A DNA stretch of 64,000 nucleotides from Novosphingobium lindaniclasticum LE124 (GCF_000445125.1 NZ_ATHL01000087.1:1-64000); one strand, 5' to 3'. Shown: positions 44,425 to 52,950, counted from the stretch's first letter. The notes: generated from the sequence alone by a model not told the origin. A program made the numbers and translations.

Positions 44425-45057
44425 ATGCCCGAAAACGACGCCTTGCTGGCGCGGATAGACCGCCTTGAATCGCTGGACGCCATCCGCCAGCTTCCCGCCA
44501 AGTACGCCCTCGCACTGGACATGCGCGACAGCGATGCCTGGGTGAACCTGTTTCCCGAAGACGTGAAGGTCGGCGGCGGCAAATCCGGCCGCAAGGCGCT
44601 GCGCGACTGGTTCGACGAGACGCATTCGCGCCAGTTCACCGGCACCTCGCACCACATCGGCGGCCATGTGATCGACTTCGACGATGCCGACAATGCGCAA
44701 GGCGTCGTCTACTCCAAGAACGAGCATGAGGCCGGCGGCGACTGGGTGGTCATGCAGATGATGTATTTCGACCGGTACGAGCGGATCGACGGCCGCTGGT
44801 TCTTCCGCCGCCGCCTGCCGCTCTACTGGTACGCAAGCGACCTGAACCGCCCGCCCATCGGCGAGCGCAAGATGCGCTGGCCCGGCGAGCCGCCTTACGA
44901 AGGCAGCTTCCACGACCTGTTCCCCAGCTGGAAAACCTACTGGGACCGCCATGGCATGGCGCACGACGGCCCGGTAGAAGCGCCCGCGCCGCTGGAAAAA
45001 TTCATCGAAACGATGCGACGCGGCGCCCCGCTGCCCCGTCCGCGTGTGCGGAGCTGA
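44425..45057 (+). CDS. SnoaL-like NTF2-fold protein
   Basis: 210 residues from the ATG at 44425 (AGAGAG upstream). RIDRLESLDAIRQLPAKYALALDMRDSDAWVNLFPEDVKV is the SnoaL_4 start. TSHHIGGHVIDFDD and a long C-terminal tail rich in Pro, Trp and Arg make it longer than its relatives. A catalytic role (dehydratase or isomerase) or steroid binding are both possible. It lies 25 bases after hsaB and 8 before an OYE gene, so all three are probably cotranscribed. Confidence 0.68.
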   Translation: MPENDALLARIDRLESLDAIRQLPAKYALALDMRDSDAWVNLFPEDVKVGGGKSGRKALRDWFDETHSRQFTGTSHHIGGHVIDFDDADNAQGVVYSKNEHEAGGDWVVMQMMYFDRYERIDGRWFFRRRLPLYWYASDLNRPPIGERKMRWPGEPPYEGSFHDLFPSWKTYWDRHGMAHDGPVEAPAPLEKFIETMRRGAPLPRPRVRS

Positions 45058-45065
45058 GGGGCTCC

Positions 45066-46139
45066 ATGGATCCGCTTTTCACACCCGTCTGCCTTGGCGC
45101 CTTCGAGCTGGCCAACCGCGTGGTCATGGCCCCGATGACGCGCGACCGCGCCGGGCCGCAGGACGAGCCAACCGACCTCATGGTGGAATACTACCGCCAG
45201 CGCGCATCGGCCGGCCTGATCGTTACCGAAGGCACGCAGCCCTCCCCCAACGGCAAGGGCTACTGGCGCACACCGGGCATCCATTCGCCCGTGCAAGTCG
45301 AAGGCTGGCGCAAGGTGGCGGAAGCGGTTCACGGCGAAGGCGGCCGCATCGTCGTGCAACTGATGCATGTCGGCCGCGCATCGGTGCGCGCGAACAAGGC
45401 CGCCGACGCCGAAACCGTCGCCCCTTCCGCGCTGCCCTGCCCGGACCCGATCCCCGGTCCGGACGGCGTGCCAGCGGCCACCGAAATGCCGCGCGCGCTG
45501 GAAACCGGCGAGATCGACAGCGTCATCGCCGAATACGTGGCAGCGGCGCGCAATGCCCGCGCGGCGGGGATCGACGGCGTGGAACTCCACTGCGCCAGCG
45601 GCTACCTGCCGATGCAATTCCTCTCCTCCAACAGCAACCAGCGCACCGACCGTTACGGCGGCTCGGCGCAGAACCGCGTGCGGTTCGTGGTGGAAGTGCT
45701 GGAATCGTTAGCGAAGGCCATCGGCGCGGACCGCGTGGGCCTACGCATCTGCCCCGGCGTCACCTTCAACGGCATGGCCGACGCCGACCCGGCCGAGACG
45801 TGCGCCACGCTGCTCGACGCCATTGACCCGCTGGGGCTGGCCTATTGCCACCTGATCCATATCCCCAACACCGGGTTCGACGCGCTGGAACTGGTGCGCG
45901 CGCACTGGTCCGGCCCGGTGATCGAAAACTGCGCGCTCACGCCCGAAAAGGCGCGGGCCGTGCTGGCAGAGGGCAAGGCCGATGCCGTCTCTTTCGGGTT
46001 CGCCTTCATTGCCAATCCCGATCTTGCGCAGCGGCTGCGCGTGGGCGCGCCGCTCGCCAAGGCGGACCGCGCGACCTTCTACACCGGCATGGGCGACGAC
46101 CGGCGCGGTTACACCGACTACCCCGCTCTCAACGACTGA
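45066..46139 (+). CDS. Old yellow enzyme-type ene-reductase
   Basis: A 357-residue single-domain OYE (NemA/XenA type): LANRVVMAPMTRDRAGP, VVQLMHVGRASV, SNSNQRTDRYGGSAQNRVRF and FGFAFIANPDLAQRL. FMN-dependent reduction of an activated C=C, perhaps delta1 or delta4 of a 3-oxosteroid. In the substrate-binding motif the usual HxxN/HxxH is HCAS (ELHCASGYL), so the second hydrogen-bond donor is Ser. This change may alter substrate or activity. It sits in the hsaB operon, 20 bases before another NTF2-fold gene. Confidence 0.82.
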   Translation: MDPLFTPVCLGAFELANRVVMAPMTRDRAGPQDEPTDLMVEYYRQRASAGLIVTEGTQPSPNGKGYWRTPGIHSPVQVEGWRKVAEAVHGEGGRIVVQLMHVGRASVRANKAADAETVAPSALPCPDPIPGPDGVPAATEMPRALETGEIDSVIAEYVAAARNARAAGIDGVELHCASGYLPMQFLSSNSNQRTDRYGGSAQNRVRFVVEVLESLAKAIGADRVGLRICPGVTFNGMADADPAETCATLLDAIDPLGLAYCHLIHIPNTGFDALELVRAHWSGPVIENCALTPEKARAVLAEGKADAVSFGFAFIANPDLAQRLRVGAPLAKADRATFYTGMGDDRRGYTDYPALND

Positions 46140-46159
46140 GCCACGAGAAGGATGTAGCG

Positions 46160-46612
46160 ATGAGCGAGATACAGATATTGCTCGACGAGAGGGAGATCAG
46201 CAGAGGTCTTTCCCGCTTCGCGAGAGTTCTGGACCGGAAACAATGGGAAGAACTCTCCGACGTCTTCGCGCATGACCTCGCCTTCAACTACGGCATGGGC
46301 GAAGAAGTCGGCATTGCCGCGCTGGAACGCAACATGCGCCGCTATCTCGATCGGTGCGGCCCCACACAGCATTTGATCGGCAGCGTGGTCATCGATCTCG
46401 ACGGCGATGCGGCCGTCAGCCGCGCCTATGTGCAAGCAAGGCACCAGCGGAACGACGATCCACTTGGCGCGATATTCGATTCTACCGGCGAATATCTCGA
46501 TCACTGGCAACGGAACGCCGAAGGCTGGCGCATCGTTCGGCGCGATGCGGAATGGTTCCTGCACGCCGGCGATCCCGCCGTGATTTTCGCCGAAAGCGCG
46601 GGTCTCAGATGA
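46160..46612 (+). CDS. SnoaL-like NTF2-fold protein
   Basis: 150 residues from the ATG at 46160 with GAGAAGG 8 bases upstream. LDEREISRGLSRFARVLDRKQWEELSDVFAHDLAFNYG is the SnoaL_4 opening. PTQHLIGSVVIDLDGDAAVSRAYVQARHQ and WRIVRRDAEWFLHAGD follow. The usual Tyr in helix 1 is replaced by Phe (SRFARVLD). Its stop overlaps the MFS start (ATGA). Function unknown; likely in the same steroid route as its operon partners. Confidence 0.68.
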   Translation: MSEIQILLDEREISRGLSRFARVLDRKQWEELSDVFAHDLAFNYGMGEEVGIAALERNMRRYLDRCGPTQHLIGSVVIDLDGDAAVSRAYVQARHQRNDDPLGAIFDSTGEYLDHWQRNAEGWRIVRRDAEWFLHAGDPAVIFAESAGLR

Positions 46613-47796
46613 AAGCGCCCACCACCCCCTCCTCCCCTCTGGGCCTCACTGGCCGCGCCGCGCTGATCGCCTTTGCGACGATGAGCGGCGCCGCCAACAG
46701 CACACTTTCTCCCATCCTGCCGCAGATCGAGCGCGAGTTCGGCGCGTCAAGCGGGCACGTTACCGTGACCATGATGCTGACCGTATTGGGCTTGGGCGTA
46801 CTGATCGGATCGCCGCTGGGCGGCTGGCTCAGCGATCGCCTCGGCCATCGCCAGGTCATGTTCGTTTCCGCCGTTCTCTACGGCCTTGCCGGTTGCAGCA
46901 TCCTGTTCGTGGGAACGTTGGAGCAGGCGATCCTCGGCCGCTTCGTCGTCGGCATCGCGCTGGGAGCGATGGGCGCGGCAGCCTTCTCGGTCATCGGCGA
47001 TTACTGGGACGAGCCAGGGCGCAATTTCTGGTCTGGTATGATCCCCTCGGTCGGTGCACTGGCAGGTATGGCACTGTCGATCGTCGCAGGAATGCTGGCC
47101 GATACCGCTTGGCGATCCTCGTTTCTGATCTACGCGGTTGGGTTCGTAGCGGCGACCCTGGCACTGGCAGGCATTCCTGGAAAACCGGCTGCCGGGCGAG
47201 GGCGAGCGCATCCGATCACGGGTATTCCTGCAGGGGCGCTACCCTCCATTCTCGGCTTCGGGCTGATCGTAGGCAGCATCGCCACCGGAACTTCAGCCTA
47301 TCTCCCGCACCGGCTAGTCGATCTCGGTGTGGTCAGCAGTTCAGGGCGCGCGATAGCCGCGCTGTCCGGGGCGGCAACCGTGGTGCTGACCGGATTCGCC
47401 TATGGCCGGATAAGGAGGCTGGTCTCGCTGGACCTGGCGTTCGTTTTCGGCGCGACGTGCAGCGCCTTCGGTCTGCTCATCATGGCCTATGCACCGACTG
47501 CCCCGATAGTGGCTTGCGGCATGGCCATTGAGGGCGTGGGCATCGGCGCGCTGATGCCCAGCCTTATGGTCTATGCCATCGGCCTGTCGGACGAGAACAA
47601 TCGCGGCCGCGTTATCGGCTTGATGAAAGGAGCGATCTTCGGCGGCCCATTCCTGGTACAGTTCGCGCTCGACCCGATCCGCCTCCATGCCGGGGCCTCA
47701 GCCACCCTGGCAATCCTTTCCGCATCGGGCGGTCTGCTGGCATTGTGGTTCGCAGTCCGCTGGTTGGATCGCAAGACGCGAACCCAACCAGCCTGA
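46609..47796 (+). CDS. MFS transporter
   Basis: A 395-residue major facilitator with about 12 hydrophobic segments. GSPLGGWLSDRLGHRQVMF is the loop 2-3 MFS signature. The ATG overlaps the previous stop codon. In the hsaB operon it may move steroids or their side products across the inner membrane; direction and substrate are not visible. The gene ends at a hairpin shared with the converging thioesterase gene. Confidence 0.82.
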   Translation: MKAPTTPSSPLGLTGRAALIAFATMSGAANSTLSPILPQIEREFGASSGHVTVTMMLTVLGLGVLIGSPLGGWLSDRLGHRQVMFVSAVLYGLAGCSILFVGTLEQAILGRFVVGIALGAMGAAAFSVIGDYWDEPGRNFWSGMIPSVGALAGMALSIVAGMLADTAWRSSFLIYAVGFVAATLALAGIPGKPAAGRGRAHPITGIPAGALPSILGFGLIVGSIATGTSAYLPHRLVDLGVVSSSGRAIAALSGAATVVLTGFAYGRIRRLVSLDLAFVFGATCSAFGLLIMAYAPTAPIVACGMAIEGVGIGALMPSLMVYAIGLSDENNRGRVIGLMKGAIFGGPFLVQFALDPIRLHAGASATLAILSASGGLLALWFAVRWLDRKTRTQPA

Positions 47797-47808
47797 CCGG
47801 GACGACGC

Positions 47809-47828
47809 GGAGCTTTCGTTCAAGCTCC
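47809..47828. terminator. Hairpin at convergent junction
   Basis: GGAGCTT (47809-47815) and AAGCTCC (47822-47828) form a 7-bp stem with a 6-base loop. It lies between the MFS stop and inside the last codons of the converging thioesterase gene. No T-run. Confidence 0.42.
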
Positions 47829-48206
47829 AGGCGGGCGCAGGATATGCATTCGGCCGGTGGCGATGGGGTTGTCCCGGTCGGTCTGCCAGCAGAAGGCATC
47901 CACATTCACTACCCTCTTGCCCAGTCGCACGATCCGCGCCTGGGCATAGCTTTCGACCATCAATCCGCCGCGCAGGAAGTCGATTGTAATGTTGATAGGC
48001 CGTGGGCGCTCTTCCTTCGCTTCGCCCTCACCGGCCAGCGCGGCAAGGCAGGCGAGTTCCAGCAGACTGCCGATCACGCCTCCATAAAGAAACCCCTGCC
48101 TCCCTTCCAAGGCCGGCGATGCGGGCATGGCGAGGCCGACATTACCGTCCGCGTCGGTCCATTCGCACACGCCCAGCAACTGCGCGTAGGGAGCCCGTTC
48201 GATCAC
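47820..48206 (-). CDS. PaaI-like hotdog thioesterase
   Basis: A 128-residue hotdog protein: GRQGFLYGGVIGSLLELACLAAL is the PaaI-type active-site helix region, and INITIDFLRGGL follows. It likely hydrolyses an acyl-CoA. The gene overlaps the preceding thioesterase gene by 4 bases, so the two may form a heterodimer. They follow the second FadE pair in one operon. Confidence 0.75.
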   Translation of the reverse strand: MIERAPYAQLLGVCEWTDADGNVGLAMPASPALEGRQGFLYGGVIGSLLELACLAALAGEGEAKEERPRPINITIDFLRGGLMVESYAQARIVRLGKRVVNVDAFCWQTDRDNPIATGRMHILRPPGA

Positions 48207-48628
48207 GGTTCGCTCGTGAAGAAGAAGCTGGCGGCCGCGAAAGCGACCGGATTGGCAGGTTCGCCGTCATTCACTTCGCACCGGGTAAAGGCTACGCGGC
48301 GCGTCACCCGGTGGCAGGTGGCGCGGGCGTGGAGCGTGCATTCGGGGCGCGCCGCCCGCAAGTAGTCTACCCTCAGGTCCAGCGTCGCCATCGGCTCCCA
48401 CCGCCGCGTGCGCGCGATGATCGCCGCCCCTGCTGCAGCATCGATCAGCGAGATGACCGGGCCGGAGGAGACGAGGCCGGAACCCGCATCTAGCAGGAAC
48501 TCCGCAGAGAACGGACAGGCGAGTTCCGCCCAATCCGCCCCGGCTGCAACGTGATAGATACCCAGCAACGCATGGTGCCCGCGAGGGGGCATGGATTTCA
48601 GCCGCTCAAACGGATCCTCCGCCTCCAT
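48203..48628 (-). CDS. PaaI-like hotdog thioesterase
   Basis: 141 residues from the ATG at 48628; a frame from 48685 would overlap the FadE gene. FLLDAGSGLVSSGPVISLIDAAAGAAI is the hotdog helix, with an Asp in the catalytic region, and MATLDLRVDYLRAARPECTLHARA follows. It lies 7 bases after the FadE30 paralogue and overlaps the next thioesterase gene by 4 bases. A likely role is release of a steroid-derived acid or recovery of CoA. Confidence 0.75.
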   Translation of the reverse strand: MEAEDPFERLKSMPPRGHHALLGIYHVAAGADWAELACPFSAEFLLDAGSGLVSSGPVISLIDAAAGAAIIARTRRWEPMATLDLRVDYLRAARPECTLHARATCHRVTRRVAFTRCEVNDGEPANPVAFAAASFFFTSEP

Positions 48629-48635
48629 CGCCGCG

Positions 48636-49814
48636 TCAGGCCGTCCAGCGCGGTTCGCGCGGCAGACCGAGGCCGCGCTCGGCAATCAGATTGCGCTGGA
48701 TCTGGTTGGTGCCACCGTAAATCGTGTCCGCCCGGCTGAACAGGAAGAGATTGGGCAGCGTATCCCATTCGTAATCCCGATGTGCCGTAACTTCGCCCGC
48801 CTGCCCGAGCACGTCCATGCCCAGTTCGCCAAGGTCACGGCGCCATGTCGCCCACTGGATCTTGTAGGTCAGCGCAGCGCCATCCATGCGTGAATGATCG
48901 GTGTTGGAAAGCATCCGCAGCGCGCCGTAACGCATCAGGCGCAGTCCGATCTCGGCCCGGGCGATGCGCTGGCGAATCAGCGGATCATTCGCCGCACCGT
49001 TCGCCTTGGCGGCGGCGACGATCTCGTCCAACTCGTTGCGGAAGCCCATCTGCTGACCCAGCGTAGAAACCCCGCGCTCGAACGCCAGTAGCCCCATCGC
49101 GATCTTCCAACCTTCTCCCACACCGCCGATATAGCTGTCCGCCGGGCAGCGGGCGTCGGTGAAGAAGGTCTCGTTGAATTCGGCATCGCCGTTGATCTGG
49201 CGGATGCCGCGAATCTCGATGCCGGGCTGGTCGATCGGCATCATCAGGAACGTCAGCCCACGCGGGCCCTGACTGCCCTCTTCTGTGCGCGTGACCACGA
49301 AGATCCAGTCCGAGATATGGGCTAGGCTGGTCCAGATCTTCTGGCCGTTGACCACCCATTCCCCATCTTCCAGCCGCCCCTTGGTACGCACACCCGCAAG
49401 GTCCGACCCGGCATTGGGCTCCGAAAAGCCTTGGCAGAAAATCGTCTCGCCCGCCGCGATGCCCGGCAGGAAGCGTTGCTTCTGCTCTTCGGTGCCGAAC
49501 GTCAGTATCGTCGGCCCGGCGAGTTCGATGCCGATGTGGTTGACGCGGCCCGGCACCCCGGCGCGGGCATATTCCTCGGCAAAGATCACCTGCTCCGCCA
49601 GCGTGGCATTGCGGCCGCCCCATTGCTCCGGCCAACCGATGCAAGACCAGCGATGTGCAGCCAGCTGCTTTTCCCATTCCTTGCGACGTTCTGGACTGCC
49701 GGTCAGCTTGGTGATGCCCTTAATGTCGCGGAATTCGCCCGCCATCTGGCCGTTCAGCCAATCGGCGCATTCCTGGCGAAAATGCTCGTCCGCCTGCGAA
49801 AATCCAAGCTTCAT
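48636..49814 (-). CDS. FadE30-like acyl-CoA dehydrogenase, second copy
   Basis: A 392-residue close paralogue of 6391-7569: MKLGFSQADEHFRQECADWL, FCQGFSEPNAGSDLAGV, LLAFERGVSTLGQQMGFRNELD and IYGGTNQIQRNLIAERGLGLP. Same length and same Gly in place of the C-terminal catalytic Glu, with a helix-G Glu retained. Long stretches are identical to copy 1. The 4-base overlap with its partner is also conserved. It may serve a differently hydroxylated or stereoisomeric side-chain CoA. Confidence 0.87.
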   Translation of the reverse strand: MKLGFSQADEHFRQECADWLNGQMAGEFRDIKGITKLTGSPERRKEWEKQLAAHRWSCIGWPEQWGGRNATLAEQVIFAEEYARAGVPGRVNHIGIELAGPTILTFGTEEQKQRFLPGIAAGETIFCQGFSEPNAGSDLAGVRTKGRLEDGEWVVNGQKIWTSLAHISDWIFVVTRTEEGSQGPRGLTFLMMPIDQPGIEIRGIRQINGDAEFNETFFTDARCPADSYIGGVGEGWKIAMGLLAFERGVSTLGQQMGFRNELDEIVAAAKANGAANDPLIRQRIARAEIGLRLMRYGALRMLSNTDHSRMDGAALTYKIQWATWRRDLGELGMDVLGQAGEVTAHRDYEWDTLPNLFLFSRADTIYGGTNQIQRNLIAERGLGLPREPRWTA

Positions 49815-50869
49815 GCCGCTTCTCCTAGGATCATCGTGGCAATCTTCTCACGGTGCCAGTCCCCCTTGCCCAGCAAGGTCTGGATCGATCGCGCGCGCTT
49901 GAAAAACAAGTGCGCGTCATGCTCCCAGGTGAAGCCGATGCCGCCGTGGAGCTGGATCATGTCCGCCGCGCAGCGGAAAGCGGTATCCGCGGCGAAGGAC
50001 TTGGCGGCATGGAGTGCCAGCGGCGCTTCCTCGCTGCCCTCGTCCACCGCGCAGGCTGCCCAGTAGACGGCCGAGCGGGCCTGCTCGATCTCCACCATCA
50101 TGTCGGCAAGGCGGTGCTTATAGGCCTGGAAGGAGCCGATCGGCCGGCCGAACTGCACACGCTCGCGTGCATAGTCCGCTGTACGCTCGAGACTGGCCTG
50201 CGCACCGCCCAAAGCCTCTGCAGCAAGTCCGACCAGCGCCGCGCGATTGGCCGCGGCCAGCCCTTCCGCCGGGGCGGCCAGAGCTTCTGTCGATGCGCCG
50301 TCGAAACGTACTTCGGCCAGAGGGCGCGTCTGATCCATGGTCATCTGCGGCGTGACGAAAACGCTCTCCGCATCGCGCCGCACTAGCCACGCACCGCTGC
50401 CGTCGGTCACCACGAAGAGTTCCGCCTGTGCGCCATGTGCAACGAAACCCGAACCGCCGGTGAGCTTCCCGTCACGGACTTCCAGCATGGCATCCTCAAC
50501 GAAAGCGGCAATCGTCTCCCCGGACAGAAGCCCGGACAGCCAAGCCGTACGCTGTGCCGCGCTGCCACCTGCGGCAATTGCCTGCGCGGCCAACATCAGG
50601 CTGCCCAGCATCGGCAGCGCCGCCACATGCGCGCCCGCCGCCTCGGCCAAGATCGCCAGCTCGACAAGCCCAAGGCCCGCGCCGCCCGCCGATTCCGGAA
50701 TCGCAATGCCGGAAAAGCCCAGTTCCACACAGAAATCGCGCCACAGGACGACGTCGATCCCATCGTGCTCCATTGCCGCACGAGTGCGTGCGCTGGTGGC
50801 ATTTTCCGCGAAGAAGGCGCGCGCCGTCTCCGCAATCATCTGCTGCTCGTCGGTAAACGCGAATTCCAT
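49811..50869 (-). CDS. Acyl-CoA dehydrogenase partner subunit, second copy
   Basis: 352 residues, paralogous to 7566-8621: MEFAFTDEQQMIAETARAFFAENAT, FGRPIGSFQAYKHRLADMMVEIEQARSAVYWAACAVDE and QLHGGIGFTWEHDAHLFFKRARSI are shared almost word for word. It is first in an operon of four (two FadE, two thioesterases), with an operator-like repeat 133 bases upstream. It is presumed to form a heteromeric enzyme with 48636-49814. Confidence 0.85.
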   Translation of the reverse strand: MEFAFTDEQQMIAETARAFFAENATSARTRAAMEHDGIDVVLWRDFCVELGFSGIAIPESAGGAGLGLVELAILAEAAGAHVAALPMLGSLMLAAQAIAAGGSAAQRTAWLSGLLSGETIAAFVEDAMLEVRDGKLTGGSGFVAHGAQAELFVVTDGSGAWLVRRDAESVFVTPQMTMDQTRPLAEVRFDGASTEALAAPAEGLAAANRAALVGLAAEALGGAQASLERTADYARERVQFGRPIGSFQAYKHRLADMMVEIEQARSAVYWAACAVDEGSEEAPLALHAAKSFAADTAFRCAADMIQLHGGIGFTWEHDAHLFFKRARSIQTLLGKGDWHREKIATMILGEAA

Positions 50870-51001
50870 TTCAGCCCGCCTTCACGATCGCTGCGCCTGC
50901 ACAGACCGTTCGGCGCAAGCCCCGGCGACATGCCGAGCCTTGCGGAACCGCCACCGACACGGCGCCCGCACCCCTCCCTTGTGCAATCGACCATGCGGCA
51001 A

Positions 51002-51088
51002 ATTGCGTGATACAACTCACGCTATATTACGCACATTGCCTTTTCAAGCTGCAATTTGCGTATTTTCTAAATTCAAAATATCCGCGTT
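51002..51088. promoter_or_regulatory. Two tandem operator-like repeats upstream of second FadE operon
   Basis: ATTGCGT-N20-ACGCACA at 51002-51035 (12 of 14 matches) and a weaker TTTGCGT-N20-CCGCGTT at 51055-51088 (10 of 14), 53 bases apart start to start. The region is A+T-rich. The nearest downstream gene is the FadE operon starting at 50869. Confidence 0.55.
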
Positions 51089-51102
51089 TACCGGGTAGGC
51101 GT

Positions 51103-51579
51103 TCAACGATTCGTCACCGCACTCACCCCGACAACGCCGTTTGTAAACTTCACCGTCTTCACTGCGATCGAAGTTTCGACATGTTGCACCCCGTCGACTG
51201 CCAGAATCTGGCGCACGGTCACTTCGTGCAGATCCTCGATTGCGCGATAGTAACAGGTGGTCATGATGTTGAACGGGCCAAGCATCGTCATGATTGAATG
51301 GATCGTTGGAATCTGGCGCAGTTCACGGGCGATCTGCTTGAACCGCGTCATATCCGCCTGGATCGAGACAAACGCAGTCCTGGTGCTGCGGTCCAACCGG
51401 GGGCTGATCAGCGCGGTGAAAGCGATCAGCCCTTCCTGTTGCAGCCGCTTCAACCGCAAGCGGATAGTGCCTTCGTTGACGCCCAGGTCGGCGGCAATGC
51501 TGCGGTTGGACACTCGCGCATCCTTGGACAGGATGGCAATGATGCGGTGATCGAGATCGTCGAGATCGGGGCGGTTCAT
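51103..51579 (-). CDS. Lrp/AsnC-family regulator, type B, copy 2
   Basis: A 158-residue AsnC-type protein: LDHRIIAILSKDARVSNRSIAADLGVNEGTIRLRLKRLQQEGLIAFTALI, then RAM domain and GVQHVETSIAVKTVKF. It is homologous to 43232-43720. The ATG overlaps the type A gene by 4 bases, a tighter coupling than in copy 1. It reads toward the FadE operon and its repeats. Both copies keep the A-then-B order. Confidence 0.88.
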   Translation of the reverse strand: MNRPDLDDLDHRIIAILSKDARVSNRSIAADLGVNEGTIRLRLKRLQQEGLIAFTALISPRLDRSTRTAFVSIQADMTRFKQIARELRQIPTIHSIMTMLGPFNIMTTCYYRAIEDLHEVTVRQILAVDGVQHVETSIAVKTVKFTNGVVGVSAVTNR

Positions 51580-52043
51580 TCCGCATCCTCCACCGAATCC
51601 AGACCGAACTTGATGATATCGAGCCCGATCGATTGTGTGATCGAACGGATGCCGGCGACTTTCGAGAACTTCCTGGTAACGAACTGCGAAAGGTCGTCGA
51701 CATCAGGAAGCGCCAGCAGCACGCTCACTTCGTAGCGGCCAGTCACCAGATAGGCGGCGAAGACTTCCTCGAACTGCGCCAGTTCCTCGGCCACGTCACC
51801 CGGCGCGCGTCCGCTGACTTCGATGCCGATGTAGATCAGCACGTGATAGCCATGCACCGCGAAGTCCGAGACGGCGACCACTCGGAGCGTTCCGGATTCC
51901 TCCATGCGCCGCATCCGCGCGGAAACGGTGGTGGGAGCGATGTCCAGCGCCTTGGCGATCTGCTGGTGCGTGGCACGGCCATTACGCCGCAGCTGCTCCA
52001 CGATCTTCAGGTCGGTGTCATCGAAGTCCGCCAGATCGTCCAT
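51576..52043 (-). CDS. Lrp/AsnC-family regulator, type A, copy 2
   Basis: 155 residues from the ATG at 52043; the frame continues upstream to 52124 without family similarity. DTDLKIVEQLRRNGRATHQQIAKALDIAPTTVSARMRRMEESGTLRVVAVSDFAVHGYHVLIYIGIEV matches the type A protein at 42752. It lies 108 bases downstream of an SDR gene at the end of the 58150-52152 operon and has no repeat of its own, so it may be transcribed from that operon. Confidence 0.86.
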   Translation of the reverse strand: MDDLADFDDTDLKIVEQLRRNGRATHQQIAKALDIAPTTVSARMRRMEESGTLRVVAVSDFAVHGYHVLIYIGIEVSGRAPGDVAEELAQFEEVFAAYLVTGRYEVSVLLALPDVDDLSQFVTRKFSKVAGIRSITQSIGLDIIKFGLDSVEDAE

Positions 52044-52151
52044 GCCTTCGCCCGGTCCTTTCCCATCATTCCCGATCAGCGGGCGATCTTGCCAGCATGG
52101 AAAGGACAGGTCGATTCTCCGCATTGGGAAATCCCCGGGCTTGATCGGCGC

Positions 52152-52910
52152 TCAATCGCGTAGCAGCGAGCCGCCATTGACGTGCCAGAGCTGCCCGTTG
52201 ACCCATTCCCCGTCGTCGGAGGCAAGGAACGCGACCGCAGCGGCAATATCATCCGGCTGGCCAAGGCGGCGGTGCGGGATCGCCTCCAGCATTCCGGCCA
52301 CGTAGTCGTCGGTCAGGTGCTGAGCCACCGCCTCGGTCATCACCACGCCGGGGCAGATGCCGTTGGCGCGCACCCCCTGCTTGCCGAACTTGCGCGCGAC
52401 ATGGCGGACCAGCGCGTGGAGCGCGTTCTTGCTCATCGGATAGGCGACCTGCAGCGGATTGCCCGAAATCGCCGCGCCGGACGAAGTATAGATCATCGCC
52501 CCCCCGCCGCGTTCCAGCAGCACCGGCAGCGCCGCCTGGGTGGCGAGAAAATGGCTTTTCGCATTGATCGCGAAGGACCGGTCCAGCACCTCCTCCGTGC
52601 AGTTGAGCACGTCGATATCACCCTCCGTCCCGCCCGCGAGGTTGGAATGGTAGAAGTCCAGCCCGCCGAATTCCGCCAGAGCCGCCGCCACGATCGCGGC
52701 CTGAGAGGCGGCACTGGTGCCGTCCAACCGCATGCCGATGACCTTGCAGCCCGCCGCGCGCAAGGTCTGCGCGGTATCCAACGCCCATTCTTCGACGATA
52801 TCGCCGATCACTACCGTAGCCCCCTCGGCCGCAAGGCGGCGCGCCGTTGCCGCACCGATGCCTCGCCCGCCGCCGGCAACGATGCCGACCTTGCTGCTCA
52901 ATCCGCGCAT
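52152..52910 (-). CDS. SDR oxidoreductase, atypical
   Basis: 252 residues from the ATG at 52910, with AGGAG 8 bases upstream; an extension to 53033 overlaps the amidase gene. The cofactor loop is VAGGGRGIG, the usual NNAG is replaced by SNLAGG, and the catalytic Tyr/Lys lie in AYPMSKNALHALV. The tail is VNGQLWHVNGGSLL. It probably oxidises or reduces a steroid hydroxyl or ketone; the changed NNAG may affect structure rather than catalysis. Last enzyme gene of the operon that holds KshA and the amidase. Confidence 0.75.
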   Translation of the reverse strand: MRGLSSKVGIVAGGGRGIGAATARRLAAEGATVVIGDIVEEWALDTAQTLRAAGCKVIGMRLDGTSAASQAAIVAAALAEFGGLDFYHSNLAGGTEGDIDVLNCTEEVLDRSFAINAKSHFLATQAALPVLLERGGGAMIYTSSGAAISGNPLQVAYPMSKNALHALVRHVARKFGKQGVRANGICPGVVMTEAVAQHLTDDYVAGMLEAIPHRRLGQPDDIAAAVAFLASDDGEWVNGQLWHVNGGSLLRD

Positions 52911-52950
52911 TACTCGTACTCCTGAATTGTCTTTGGCCGGCCGAGGCCGG

